This document shows, one piece after another, positions 43,670 through 52,816 of a DNA stretch of 64,000 nt. The first letter of the stretch is position 1. Each line of letters begins with the position of its first letter. Below the pieces are notes generated by a model. That model was not told the origin of the DNA. It was given only the letters and a program-made list of their open reading frames with translations, and made no database searches. The translations under genes and the position numbers were made by a program. Origin of the DNA: an uncultured Pelagibacteraceae bacterium (GTDB lineage: Bacteria > Pseudomonadota > Alphaproteobacteria > Pelagibacterales > Pelagibacteraceae); contig CACJLJ010000001.1 in assembly GCA_902594235.1 (NCBI GenBank), positions 186,001 through 250,000 of the forward strand, given 5' to 3'.

Positions 43670-45160
43670 ATGTTTAAAGATAACCTAACATTTAAAAAAT
43701 TGAAGAAACAGATTCTAACTATAAATAGTTTTTTAGAAAGCAATTTTAGTAAACTAAAAGATTTAATTGTTAATATTCGAAAGGGAAAATTAAGTAATAG
43801 TAGCAGATTTTTTCTCATTTTTGCCGCACTATTCACTTTATCTTTAAGTTATTTATCAATACCAACATTTTATAATAAAAATTTAGTTCAGTCTGAAATA
43901 CAGAATCAAATTCTAAAAAAATATAATATCAAAATAAATTTTAACGAAAAATTAATTTATAGCTTGGTGCCGAGACCACATTTTGTATCTAAAAGATTAT
44001 CAATTATTAAAGATGAAAAAGAAATAGCGATTGTAGAAAATTTTAAAATATTCATATCCTTAAAAAACTTTTTATCTAAAAATAAAATTATAACAACAGA
44101 TCTTGTTTTGGATAAAGCAGATTTTAATATTTATAAAAAAGATATCGTATTTTTTAAAGATCTTCTTAAAACTGAACCAAATGAAAATAAGATAACAATA
44201 AAAAATAGTAATATTTTCTTCAAAAATAAAGATGATGAAGTTCTATTCATTAATAAGATTTTTAAAAGTGAGTTTTTTTATGACTCAAATAATCTTAAAA
44301 ATTCTCTTATCTCTAAAAATGAAATATTTAATATACCTTTCAAGTTAATAATTAAAAACGATAAATTTAATAAGATTGTATCTACAAAATTTAATTCAAA
44401 AAAAATTAGATTAAATCTCGAAAATGAAATTGATTATACAGAAAAAGATAAAAATGGTCTTTTAGATATCTTGTTCATAAATAAAAATACATCCTTTAAC
44501 TATCAGATTAAAAAAAATTCTCTAAAATTCAATTCAAATGATAATAAAAAGTCATATCAAGGAGCAATTGATTTTAAGCCTTTTTATTTATTTGCAAGTT
44601 TTGATTATGATGGATTAAGTTCTAAAAATTTATTTAAACATGACTCAATTTTACTTGATTTAATAAAATCTGAAATTTTTAAAAATGCCAATTTGAATGT
44701 AAATTTTGAATTTAATATAAAAGATATTACAAATATTGATGAACTGAATAATTTATTTCTTAAAATTGGAATAGATGAAGGAAATATTATTTTATCAAAT
44801 TCGAATATAATGTGGAAGGATGATCTGGATATAAATTTTGAAGATTGTATTGTGAGTTACGATAGAGAAAACATTAATTTAATTGGAACAATAAATATTA
44901 ATGTAAAAGATATTGATGATTTTTACAAATCATTTCAAGTAAAGAAAACTGATAGAAAAAAAATAAGAAAAATGAAATTTGATTTTAATTATGATTTGAA
45001 TCAAAGAGATGTAAAGTTTTCAAATATAAAAATAAATGATACTGTAAGTGAAAATGTTGAGAATTTTATTGATAATTTTAATTCTAGTCAAAAAAGAATT
45101 TTTAATAAAATAACTTTTAAAAATTTTATAAGTAAATTTTTTAGTGTTTATGCTGGGTAG
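43670..45160 (+). CDS. AsmA-like membrane-anchored protein
   Basis: A 496-residue protein with one membrane span near residues 47-67 ([20 protein letters not shown]), then a long periplasmic region of beta-strand character. The N-terminal block ([35 protein letters not shown]) follows the AsmA pattern of a span and a first strand set around a lipid-transport-like groove; AsmA-family proteins are thought to move phospholipid to the outer membrane. The sequence is rich in Lys and Asn and the match is distant. It is divergent from uvrD and converges on fumC, overlapping its 3' end by 13 bases. Confidence 0.62.
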   Translation: MFKDNLTFKKLKKQILTINSFLESNFSKLKDLIVNIRKGKLSNSSRFFLIFAALFTLSLSYLSIPTFYNKNLVQSEIQNQILKKYNIKINFNEKLIYSLVPRPHFVSKRLSIIKDEKEIAIVENFKIFISLKNFLSKNKIITTDLVLDKADFNIYKKDIVFFKDLLKTEPNENKITIKNSNIFFKNKDDEVLFINKIFKSEFFYDSNNLKNSLISKNEIFNIPFKLIIKNDKFNKIVSTKFNSKKIRLNLENEIDYTEKDKNGLLDILFINKNTSFNYQIKKNSLKFNSNDNKKSYQGAIDFKPFYLFASFDYDGLSSKNLFKHDSILLDLIKSEIFKNANLNVNFEFNIKDITNIDELNNLFLKIGIDEGNIILSNSNIMWKDDLDINFEDCIVSYDRENINLIGTININVKDIDDFYKSFQVKKTDRKKIRKMKFDFNYDLNQRDVKFSNIKINDTVSENVENFIDNFNSSQKRIFNKITFKNFISKFFSVYAG

Positions 45161-46536
45161 ATCATTTTCTTTGGATCAACAATCTTATCATAATCTTTTT
45201 CTGTAATTAGTTGTGTTTTTAAAGCCTCTGATTTTAAAGTTGTTTTATTTTTTAATGCAGCTTTAGCAATCTTAGCTGCGTTATCGTAACCAATTTTTGG
45301 AGCCAAAGCAGTTACTAGCATTAAAGAATTGTCTAAGTAATCTTTAATTTTATTTTTGTCAGCCTTTAATCCTTTGACACAATAAATTGCAAAGTTTTTA
45401 GAACTATCTGCTAACAGATCTATTGATTGTAAAATATTATGGGCGATTAAAGGTTTGAAAACATTTAATTCAAAGTGGCCATGAGACCCCGCCATTGTAA
45501 TTCCATTATGATTTCCAATAACTTTGACGCAAACCATTGTAACTGCCTCAGATTGAGTTGGATTTACCTTGCCTGGCATAATGGATGAGCCAGGTTCATT
45601 AGCAGGTAAAATAAGTTCACCATATCCTGCTCTTGGACCTGATCCTAAAAATCTTATGTCGTTTGCAATTTTCATTAAACTTACAGCTGTAGTATTTAAA
45701 GTCCCTGAAAAGTTCACTATTTCGTCGTGAGCAGCTAAGGCTGCAAATTTATTTTTTGTTGTTTTAAAAGGAAGTTTAGTAATTTTTTTAATCTCACTGA
45801 TTATTTTTTTATCAAATCCTTTCTTACTATTTATTCCAGTACCAACGGCAGTTCCTCCTTGTGCTAATGAATAAATTTCATTTAAAGCATTTTTAATTCT
45901 TTGAATACAGTTTTCTAGTTGTGATTGATATCCTGAAAATTCTTGACCAAGGGACAAAGGCGTAGCATCTTGCAAATGAGTTCTTCCTACTTTTACAATT
46001 TTTTTAAACTTTCTTACCTTAATTTTTAATTCTTTATTTAATAACTCAAGTGATGGTAATAATTTGTTTTTAGTTTCAATCGCAATTGCTATATGCATTG
46101 CTGTTGGAAATACATCATTAGTAGATTGTGATTTGTTAACATGATCATTAGGATGAACAGGTTTTTTTGATCCTTTTTTTCCACCCAAAATTTCAATTGC
46201 TCTATTCGCTATCACCTCATTAACATTCATATTTGTTTGTGTTCCCGATCCTGTTTGCCAAACTTTTAATGGAAAATGATCGTTTAATTTGCCTGAAATA
46301 ACTTCGTTTGCAGATTTAATTATTGCTTTTGAAATATGAGGTAAAATTTGTTTTTCTCTTCCGTGTACAATTGCAGCTGCTTTTTTAATAATCGCTATAG
46401 ATTTAATTAATATTGGTCTTACTAAAAATTCTCCAATATCAAAATATTTTTTTGATCTTTGTGTTGAGGCGCCCCAATATTTGTCATTTGGAACACTGAT
46501 TTTTCCAATACTATCGAATTCTTTTCTTAATTTCAT
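45148..46536 (-). CDS. fumC: Class II fumarate hydratase
   Basis: Fumarase interconverts fumarate and malate in the TCA cycle. The 462-residue protein begins [20 protein letters not shown] and includes [36 protein letters not shown], the substrate loop [20 protein letters not shown] and the signature [17 protein letters not shown] (about residues 315-331). Aspartase and other members of the superfamily share the last motif, but the overall pattern fits fumarase C. It is divergent from the MazG-like gene. Confidence 0.96.
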   Translation of the reverse strand: MKLRKEFDSIGKISVPNDKYWGASTQRSKKYFDIGEFLVRPILIKSIAIIKKAAAIVHGREKQILPHISKAIIKSANEVISGKLNDHFPLKVWQTGSGTQTNMNVNEVIANRAIEILGGKKGSKKPVHPNDHVNKSQSTNDVFPTAMHIAIAIETKNKLLPSLELLNKELKIKVRKFKKIVKVGRTHLQDATPLSLGQEFSGYQSQLENCIQRIKNALNEIYSLAQGGTAVGTGINSKKGFDKKIISEIKKITKLPFKTTKNKFAALAAHDEIVNFSGTLNTTAVSLMKIANDIRFLGSGPRAGYGELILPANEPGSSIMPGKVNPTQSEAVTMVCVKVIGNHNGITMAGSHGHFELNVFKPLIAHNILQSIDLLADSSKNFAIYCVKGLKADKNKIKDYLDNSLMLVTALAPKIGYDNAAKIAKAALKNKTTLKSEALKTQLITEKDYDKIVDPKKMIYPA

Positions 46537-46601
46537 GAATAAGTTTTTTAAAGTATATACAATAGATATATATTAATTTTATTTAAACTTATAGGAGCAA
46601 A

Positions 46602-46973
46602 ATGACAAATTTTGATAAAGTGGGAATTTTTATGAAAACTTTTGGTCAAGAAGTTAAAACAAAACCCTCATTTAGCACAGTTAAAATCAATAAACTTAGG
46701 TATGACCTAATAAAAGAGGAACTAGACGAGTTGAACGATGCACTCAATAAAAAAGACTTATTAGAAGTAGCTGATGCATTAACAGATATTCTTTATGTTA
46801 CTTATGGTGCAGGACATGCATTTGGAATAAATTTAGATAAATGTTTTGATGAAGTGCAAAATTCCAATATGAGTAAATTAGATAAACATGGAAAACCAAT
46901 TTACAATGAGTCTGGAAAAGTAATGAAAGGGCCAAATTATTTTAAACCAGATTTATCGAAGTTTTTAGTTTAA
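46602..46973 (+). CDS. MazG-like / PRA-PH-like nucleotide pyrophosphohydrolase
   Basis: A 123-residue all-alpha NTP pyrophosphatase-like protein. The metal-binding acidic residues lie in LIKEELDELNDAL (residues about 36-48) and EVADALTDILYVTYGAG (about 56-72), the EExxE and ExxD pattern of the MazG/HisE superfamily. The end with NYFKPDLSKF is typical of a phosphoribosyl-ATP pyrophosphohydrolase-like subfamily. The ribosome-binding site AGGAG lies 5 bases before the ATG. The physiological substrate cannot be deduced; it could clean up non-standard nucleotides. Confidence 0.85.
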   Translation: MTNFDKVGIFMKTFGQEVKTKPSFSTVKINKLRYDLIKEELDELNDALNKKDLLEVADALTDILYVTYGAGHAFGINLDKCFDEVQNSNMSKLDKHGKPIYNESGKVMKGPNYFKPDLSKFLV

Positions 46974-47875
46974 ATCTTTAGCCATGGTGGAATAAAAATT
47001 TTAAAAGTAGATCCTTCTATCTTATAAACAAAGTCTTTATCAAAATTTTTATCAAGGTATTTTATTAGTGCAAATGGATAATCATCGTTTATAAGAACCC
47101 TACCTATTTCAACATTGTCTTTATAAATTTTCTCATCTTCTTTTAATTTACCTTCAATTACTGTAATCGGTAACAGTCTTTTAGATAATTTATTTTTAAG
47201 TTTAATTCTTGCTGTATTTTCTTGACCAACATAACATCCTTTTTTAAAGTCAATTCCGTTGAGCTCTTCAAAATTACATTCAATACCAAATAATTTATTT
47301 TTTAATTTATTTAAGTTTTTTGGAACTATACCAAGTTTGTGGCTATGACTATGATATTTCTCAATTTTATCATTTTTTAAATCAAGTTTTTTTAAAGATA
47401 AATAAAGTTTTTCTAAATTAATTATTAATCTAGCACCTAAATATTTATTTCTAGGATCTAATAGAATTGGATCTTCTCTGTATTTAAAAGTAAAACCTAG
47501 AATATCTTTTGAACCTGCAATAGTTAAATATTTTTCATATCCAAAACTAGCAACCACAAATTCGTTACTTAAATTAAGTATTTCTATATTTGTTCTGATT
47601 TTATATAAATTTAGTTGTTTAAATATTTCTTCAGATTGAGATTTTTCACAATCAATAAAGTAACCAGTTTTATGTTTTACAACTATGAATTCATATAAAA
47701 ATTTACCCTGAGGTGTGAATAAAGAAGCAAAACAACTGGAACTATCAGAAACTTTATTTATGTCATTGCTAATTAGATTCTGAAGAAAATCTTTTGCATC
47801 TGGGCCATTGATATAAAGTATGGCTCTATCTTCTAATATATAAACACTATTATTCATATTTGATTGATACTTCAT
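46970..47875 (-). CDS. ygfZ: Folate-binding Fe-S cluster repair protein YgfZ
   Basis: YgfZ/IBA57 family protein that uses tetrahydrofolate and helps assemble or repair certain Fe-S enzymes. The signature KKGCYVGQENTARIK (the K-x-G-C-Y-x-G-Q-E box) is present near residue 215, along with the GcvT-like start ILYINGPDAKDFLQNLISND. The frame opens at 47920, but that would overlap the divergent dihydroorotase gene; ATG at 47875 or 47857 is more likely, and I give 47875 (301 residues). It ends 4 bases inside the MazG-like gene. Confidence 0.9.
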   Translation of the reverse strand: MKYQSNMNNSVYILEDRAILYINGPDAKDFLQNLISNDINKVSDSSSCFASLFTPQGKFLYEFIVVKHKTGYFIDCEKSQSEEIFKQLNLYKIRTNIEILNLSNEFVVASFGYEKYLTIAGSKDILGFTFKYREDPILLDPRNKYLGARLIINLEKLYLSLKKLDLKNDKIEKYHSHSHKLGIVPKNLNKLKNKLFGIECNFEELNGIDFKKGCYVGQENTARIKLKNKLSKRLLPITVIEGKLKEDEKIYKDNVEIGRVLINDDYPFALIKYLDKNFDKDFVYKIEGSTFKIFIPPWLKI

Positions 47876-47900
47876 TTTAATATAATAACTTTTCTCAAAA

Positions 47901-49208
47901 ATGTTAGATCTAATAATCAAAAACGGGCAATGTTATATTAATGGAAAGTTAGAGAATAAAGATATAGCAGTTAAAGATGGCAAGATATCAAAAATTGGTG
48001 AAGTATCAGAAGAAGCAAAAGAAGTTTATGATGCAAAAAACCAAACTGTTTTGCCAGGATGTATAGATACTCAAACTCATTTTAGAGAACCAGGCTCAAC
48101 GGACACTGAAGATCTTCATTCTGGAAGTAGAGCTGCTGTAGCAGGAGGTATAACTGCAGTATTTGAAATGCCAAATACTAATCCACCAACTTCAAACATA
48201 AAAGAATTTCAAAGAAAATTAGATCTTGCAAAAAATAGAATGTATTGCAATTACGCTTTTTATTTTGGTGCAACAGCAGATAACGTAAATCAATTAGCTG
48301 AATTAAAAGATTTACAAGGATGCTGTGGTATTAAATTATTTGCTGGTTCTTCAACTGGTAATCTTTTAGTAGCAGATGAAAAAGATATAGATAAGGTATT
48401 TGAAAATTGTTCAAAAGTTGTTGCAGTTCACTCAGAGGATGAGGAAGTTTTAAATAAGAATAAAAAATTAATCAAAAATGGAGATGTACATTCACATCCT
48501 ATTTGGAGAAGTGAAGAGTGTGCAATGTCTTCTACAAGAAGAATTGTTAGACTTGCTGAAAAACATAATAAGAAAGCTCATGTGCTTCACATTACAACAA
48601 AACAAGAAATTGATTTTTTATCTCAACATAAAGGAAATATTACTTTTGAAATCACACCACAACATTTAACAATTTATGCACCAGATTGTTATGATAAACT
48701 CGGAACGTATGCACAAATGAATCCTCCCATAAGAGATAAATCCCATTATGATAGATTGTGGTATGCTGTGAAAAATAACTTAAATGATACTATTGGATCA
48801 GATCATGCTCCACATTTAAAAGTAAATAAAGATAAAGAATATCCAAATTCTCCATCAGGTATGCCTGGTGTTCAAACATTAATGCCAGTGATGTTAAATC
48901 ATGTTAATGATGGAAAATTATCACTCACTCAATTGATGAACCTGGTGTGTGAAAATCCAATTAAAATTTTCGGCATCAAGAATAAAGGATTTATAAGAGA
49001 GGGTTATGATGCAGATTTTACGATTGTCGATATGAACAAAAAAATTGTTATTAAAAATGAGAATATCGAAAGTAAGTGCGGATGGTCACCTTTCAATGAC
49101 GTTGAATTTAAAGGAATACCAGTAGCAACTATAATTGCGGGCAAAATAAAAATGAAAGATGGTAAAATTTTAGGAGACCCTGAAGGTACCCCTTTAAAGT
49201 TTAATTAA
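47901..49208 (+). CDS. pyrC: Dihydroorotase-type amidohydrolase
   Basis: Predicted to close carbamoyl-aspartate to dihydroorotate in pyrimidine synthesis. The 435-residue TIM-barrel protein has VLPGCIDTQTHFREPG (residues about 51-66), FEMPNTNPPT, GIKLFAGSSTGNLLV with the Lys expected to be carbamylated, HVLHITTKQE, GSDHAPH with the catalytic Asp and NPIKIFG. The first metal motif reads QTH rather than HxH, so one zinc ligand appears exchanged; I recall a dihydroorotase-like alphaproteobacterial subfamily with Gln there. Function as the sole dihydroorotase is likely but not certain. Confidence 0.87.
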   Translation: MLDLIIKNGQCYINGKLENKDIAVKDGKISKIGEVSEEAKEVYDAKNQTVLPGCIDTQTHFREPGSTDTEDLHSGSRAAVAGGITAVFEMPNTNPPTSNIKEFQRKLDLAKNRMYCNYAFYFGATADNVNQLAELKDLQGCCGIKLFAGSSTGNLLVADEKDIDKVFENCSKVVAVHSEDEEVLNKNKKLIKNGDVHSHPIWRSEECAMSSTRRIVRLAEKHNKKAHVLHITTKQEIDFLSQHKGNITFEITPQHLTIYAPDCYDKLGTYAQMNPPIRDKSHYDRLWYAVKNNLNDTIGSDHAPHLKVNKDKEYPNSPSGMPGVQTLMPVMLNHVNDGKLSLTQLMNLVCENPIKIFGIKNKGFIREGYDADFTIVDMNKKIVIKNENIESKCGWSPFNDVEFKGIPVATIIAGKIKMKDGKILGDPEGTPLKFN

Positions 49209-49533
49209 TTTTTCCAGCAAAACTGTTTACAAGAATTACTCCAATAACGATTAAAAATAATCCCGCTATTGCTTGCCAAGCTAAAGTTTGTTTGAAAAAG
49301 AAATAACCAAGTATGGCTATTGTAAAAACACCTAATCCACTCCATGTTGCATACACAATCGCAATTGGAAGTTTATCCATTACAAAGGTCATTAAATAGA
49401 AAGATACAAGATAGAATGTTGTCAGACAAATTGTTGGAATAATTTTTGTAAAATTTTGCGATACTGGCAATAACATTGTACCAGCTACCTCGCAAAATAT
49501 AGCGATAAGTAAAAAAGAATATGTTTTAACCAT
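49201..49533 (-). CDS. Small multidrug resistance (SMR) family transporter
   Basis: A 110-residue protein with four membrane helices and the hallmark Glu in IAIFCEVAGTMLL (residue about 15), followed by YATWSGLGVF and the last helix ILVNSF. SMR proteins exchange protons for cationic compounds or guanidinium; the subtype cannot be fixed here. It overlaps the end of the propionyl-CoA synthetase gene by 8 bases and is therefore probably co-translated with it. The two are not obviously related in function. Confidence 0.9.
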   Translation of the reverse strand: MVKTYSFLLIAIFCEVAGTMLLPVSQNFTKIIPTICLTTFYLVSFYLMTFVMDKLPIAIVYATWSGLGVFTIAILGYFFFKQTLAWQAIAGLFLIVIGVILVNSFAGKIN

Positions 49534-51427
49534 TATTTAATATTTTATTATCAATTAGATCTTGTTTTATTTCATCAAGAATAGCGGGATCATCAATAGT
49601 TGGCGGCATTTTATATTCAACATTGTCTGCAATTTTTCTAATTGTTCCTCTTAAAATTTTACCTGATCTCGTTTTTGGAAGTCTCTTAATAACTATTGCA
49701 ACTTTAAAGGCAGCAACTGGACCAATTTTTTCTCTGACCATCTTAATACATTCCTTAGAAATTGTATCGTTATCTTTATCTACACCAGCTTTTAAAACAA
49801 TTAAGCCTATGGGTAATTGTCCTTTTAATTTATCAGCTATTCCTAGCACTGCACACTCAGCAACAGACTGATGTTCAGACAATACTTCTTCTATTGCACC
49901 AGTAGATAATCTATGACCTGCAACATTGATAATGTCATCAGTTCTAGACATGATCCAAATATATCCATCTTCATCAATGTGTCCTGCATCGTAAGTTTGG
50001 TAATAACCTTCATAATTAGACATGTAGTTTTCTTTGTATCTTTGATCTGCATTCCAAAGAGTTGGAAAAGTTCCAGGAGGTAGAGGTAGTTTAACAACTA
50101 TATCTCCCATTTCATTAGGTTTGGCTAAAGTTTGATCAGACTTAATAATTTTTACATCATATCCTGGCACTGCTTTACAAGCTGAGCCATATTTTGTTTT
50201 CATCATTTCAATACCTGTGCAATTTGAACTAATCGCCCAACTTGTTTCTGTTTGCCACCAGTGGTCAATTACTGGAACTTTTAATAAATTCTCTGCCCAC
50301 TTAATTGTATCTGGATCAGCTCGCTCCCCTGCAAGAAATAAACTTTCAAATTTACTCAAATCGTATTTTGAAAAAAACTTTCCTTCAGGATCTTCTTTTT
50401 TAATAGCTCTAAATGCTGTTGGTGCAGTGAATAAAGATTTTACTTTATAGTCAGAAATAATTTTCCAGAAAGCTCCTGCATCAGGTGTGCCCACTGGCTT
50501 ACCTTCGAACAATACAGTGGTGCATCCTTTAAATAATGGAGCGTAAACTATGTAAGAGTGCCCAACAATCCAACCAATATCACTCGCCGACCACCAAATA
50601 TCATCTTCATCAATGTTATAAATATTTTTCATTGTCCATTTTAATGCAACGATGTGACCACCAATGTCCCTTACGATACCTTTTGGTGTTCCTGTAGTGC
50701 CTGATGTGTAAAGTATGTAAGCAAATTCATTAGAATTCATTTCAACACAATCAGTATCTTTCGCATTGGCATGAGCTTCATCCCAACTTATCTCCATTGG
50801 CGCATTAAGTTTAACTTCATTACCTTTTCTTTGGAATAATATCATCTTGCTAATCTTATGTTGAGCTTGTTTTATTGCTTCATCTACAAGTGGTTTGTAT
50901 TCAACAGTTCTTCCTGGCTCGAAACCACATGAGGCAGTCACTAAAAGCTTAGCTTTACTATCATCAATCCTACTTGCAAGCTCGTTTGAAGCAAATCCAC
51001 CAAACACAACCGAATGTATTGCTCCAATTCTTGCACATGCTAGCATAGCAACAACAGCTTCTGGTATCATTGGCATGTAAATTATGACTCGGTCACCTTT
51101 TTTTACACCTTGGTCTTTAAGTGCACCTGCAAACTTTGATACTTTTGATCTTAATTCTTCATAAGTGAACTTACTTTTGTTTCCTGTAATAGGGCTATCG
51201 TAAATTAAAGCAGTTTTACCTCCTTTTCCTTCATCAATATGAATATCTAATGCATTGTAACATGTGTTTGTTACACCATTTTCATACCATTTGTAGAAAG
51301 GTGGGTTAGACTTATTTAAAATTTTAGTCGGTTTTTTAAACCAAAAAATATCTTGTGCAGCACTTTCCCAGAATTCTTCAGGATTGTTAATAGATTTTTG
51401 GTAAATATCATTGAATTGATCAGACAT
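49526..51427 (-). CDS. prpE: Propionyl-CoA synthetase (acyl-adenylate family)
   Basis: The enzyme activates propionate (or acetate) to its CoA ester through an adenylate. The 633-residue protein belongs to the acetyl-CoA synthetase class: GDRVIIYMPMIPEAVVAMLA, the phosphate loop YILYTSGTTGTPKGIV (about residues 237-252), VIDHWWQTETSWAISSN and the C-terminal KLPKTRSGKILRGTIRK-type block with the acetylatable Lys (RSGK). The PrpE features are KPTKILNKSNPPFYKWYENG at the start and HWWQTETSW where acetate enzymes have a TWWQTETGG pattern. It is divergent from proteorhodopsin. Confidence 0.9.
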   Translation of the reverse strand: MSDQFNDIYQKSINNPEEFWESAAQDIFWFKKPTKILNKSNPPFYKWYENGVTNTCYNALDIHIDEGKGGKTALIYDSPITGNKSKFTYEELRSKVSKFAGALKDQGVKKGDRVIIYMPMIPEAVVAMLACARIGAIHSVVFGGFASNELASRIDDSKAKLLVTASCGFEPGRTVEYKPLVDEAIKQAQHKISKMILFQRKGNEVKLNAPMEISWDEAHANAKDTDCVEMNSNEFAYILYTSGTTGTPKGIVRDIGGHIVALKWTMKNIYNIDEDDIWWSASDIGWIVGHSYIVYAPLFKGCTTVLFEGKPVGTPDAGAFWKIISDYKVKSLFTAPTAFRAIKKEDPEGKFFSKYDLSKFESLFLAGERADPDTIKWAENLLKVPVIDHWWQTETSWAISSNCTGIEMMKTKYGSACKAVPGYDVKIIKSDQTLAKPNEMGDIVVKLPLPPGTFPTLWNADQRYKENYMSNYEGYYQTYDAGHIDEDGYIWIMSRTDDIINVAGHRLSTGAIEEVLSEHQSVAECAVLGIADKLKGQLPIGLIVLKAGVDKDNDTISKECIKMVREKIGPVAAFKVAIVIKRLPKTRSGKILRGTIRKIADNVEYKMPPTIDDPAILDEIKQDLIDNKILNNG

Positions 51428-51574
51428 AGACTTTTTGATTCGATAGAGCCTTTTTATTAGATTTTTAAATTATAAATTGTATTTAATTTTAAAAAGTAAG
51501 TAAAATCAATGTAAATTAATGATAATTAAGTCTTCAATAATCTCAATATATTTGGTATTTAACGCTCAACTTTG

Positions 51575-51592
51575 GCTTAGGGAAGCCTAAGC
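51575..51592 (+). promoter_or_regulatory. Hairpin in the proteorhodopsin leader
   Basis: GCTTAGG (51575-51581), loop GAAG, CCTAAGC (51586-51592): a perfect 7-bp stem. It directly adjoins the 18-bp palindrome at 51593. It could be a protein-binding site or an RNA leader structure upstream of the proteorhodopsin gene. Confidence 0.55.
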
Positions 51593-51610
51593 TTAGTTTA
51601 TATAAACTAA
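51593..51610 (+). promoter_or_regulatory. 18-bp perfect palindrome before proteorhodopsin
   Basis: TTAGTTTATATAAACTAA is its own reverse complement over all 18 bases and ends 32 bases before the proteorhodopsin ATG. A perfect palindrome of this length looks like an operator for a dimeric regulator or a transcript hairpin. No matching known site is recognised. Confidence 0.55.
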
Positions 51611-51642
51611 ATAAGTAAAAACTAACTAAGAGGGAGTTTTTT

Positions 51643-52416
51643 ATGAAAAAACTTAAATTGTTTGCTCTTACCGTTGCAGCATTGATTGGTGTAACTGGTG
51701 TAGCAAACGCAGCTTCTGCTACTATGTTAGCTCAAGATGACTTTGTTGGAATATCTTTCTGGATAATTTCAATGGGTATGTTGGCTGCTACAGCGTTTTT
51801 CTTTATGGAGAGAAATACTGTTGCTCCTGGCTGGAAAACGTCAGTAACTGTTGCAGGGCTAGTAACTGGTATTGCATTCATCCACTACATGTACATGAGA
51901 GAAGTATGGGTGATGACTGGCGATTCACCAACAGTATATAGATATATTGACTGGTTAATTACTGTGCCATTACAGATGATAGAATTCTATTTAATTCTAG
52001 TAGCTGTAAGAAAAGCAAATTCTGGAATCTTCTGGAGATTGTTAATTGGTTCATTAGTAATGTTGATCGGTGGATATTTAGGAGAAGCAGGATACATCAA
52101 CGCTACACTTGGTTTCATAATCGGTATGGCTGGTTGGGTATACATTCTTTATGAAATATTCTCAGGTGAAGCTGGTAAAGCTGCTTCAAAAAGTGGAAAC
52201 AAGGCTCTTGTTACTGCTTTTGGTGCGATGAGAATGATTGTTACAGTAGGTTGGGCAATTTACCCATTAGGTTATGTATTTGGTTACCTAACAGGTGGTG
52301 TAGATGCTAACTCACTTAACGTTGTTTACAACTTAGCTGACTTTATAAACAAAATTGCATTTGGTCTAGTAATCTGGGCTGCTGCAGTAAGTTCAGCTGG
52401 TGCGAGAAGCAGATAA
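51643..52416 (+). CDS. Proteorhodopsin, blue-absorbing type
   Basis: A light-driven proton pump of 257 residues with a signal peptide (KLKLFALTVAALIGVTGVAN, cut near residue 23) and seven membrane helices. Key residues are His81 (FIHYMYMRE), counter-ion Asp103 in RYIDWLITVPL, proton donor Glu114 in QMIEFYL and the retinal-bound Lys237 in ADFINKIAFG. The spectral tuning residue after TVPL is Gln111 (equivalent to position 105), the blue-light form. A strong ribosome site AGGGAG (51631-51636) precedes the ATG. No retinal synthesis genes lie in this window. The gene has its own terminator before ferredoxin. Confidence 0.98.
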   Translation: MKKLKLFALTVAALIGVTGVANAASATMLAQDDFVGISFWIISMGMLAATAFFFMERNTVAPGWKTSVTVAGLVTGIAFIHYMYMREVWVMTGDSPTVYRYIDWLITVPLQMIEFYLILVAVRKANSGIFWRLLIGSLVMLIGGYLGEAGYINATLGFIIGMAGWVYILYEIFSGEAGKAASKSGNKALVTAFGAMRMIVTVGWAIYPLGYVFGYLTGGVDANSLNVVYNLADFINKIAFGLVIWAAAVSSAGARSR

Positions 52417-52437
52417 TTACTGTTTAAATTAAATTTT

Positions 52438-52477
52438 AGGGCGAGTATGTTTTTACATACTTGCCCTATTTTTTTTT
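52438..52477 (+). terminator. Rho-independent terminator after proteorhodopsin
   Basis: AGGGCGAGTATGT (52438-52450) pairs with ACATACTTGCCCT (52455-52467) through 13 base pairs (one G-T) around a TTTT loop and is followed by a run of T. It is by far the best terminator in the window and should separate most proteorhodopsin message from the ferredoxin genes. Confidence 0.93.
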
Positions 52478-52495
52478 GCACATATATATTAGTTT

Positions 52496-52816
52496 ATGCC
52501 AAAAATAATTTACGTTACTCATGATAATCAAAAACATTATATTGAAGTTGAAAATGGCTTAACCGTAATGGAGGGAGCAGTCCAGAATGATATCCCGGGT
52601 ATTGATGCTGATTGTGGTGGTGGTATGGCTTGTGCTACTTGCCATGTTTATGTCAAAGAAGAATGGTTAGATAAGCTTCCAAAAAAAGAAGATGGTGAAG
52701 AAGATATGTTAGATATGGCGTTTGAACCAAAAAAAAATAGCAGACTAAGTTGTCAACTTATAGTCTCAAATGAAATTGATGGACTGGAAGTTTATATTCC
52801 ATCTAAACAATCTTAA
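52496..52816 (+). CDS. [2Fe-2S] ferredoxin (adrenodoxin type)
   Basis: A 106-residue electron carrier. The four cluster cysteines are in [17 protein letters not shown] (Cys about 40, 46, 49) and SRLSCQLIV (Cys about 84), the adrenodoxin/ISC ferredoxin spacing. It has the family's late acidic partner-binding region ([14 protein letters not shown]). It lies between the proteorhodopsin terminator and the reductase gene, whose ATG follows its stop directly, so the two probably form one electron-transfer pair. Confidence 0.95.
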   Translation: MPKIIYVTHDNQKHYIEVENGLTVMEGAVQNDIPGIDADCGGGMACATCHVYVKEEWLDKLPKKEDGEEDMLDMAFEPKKNSRLSCQLIVSNEIDGLEVYIPSKQS

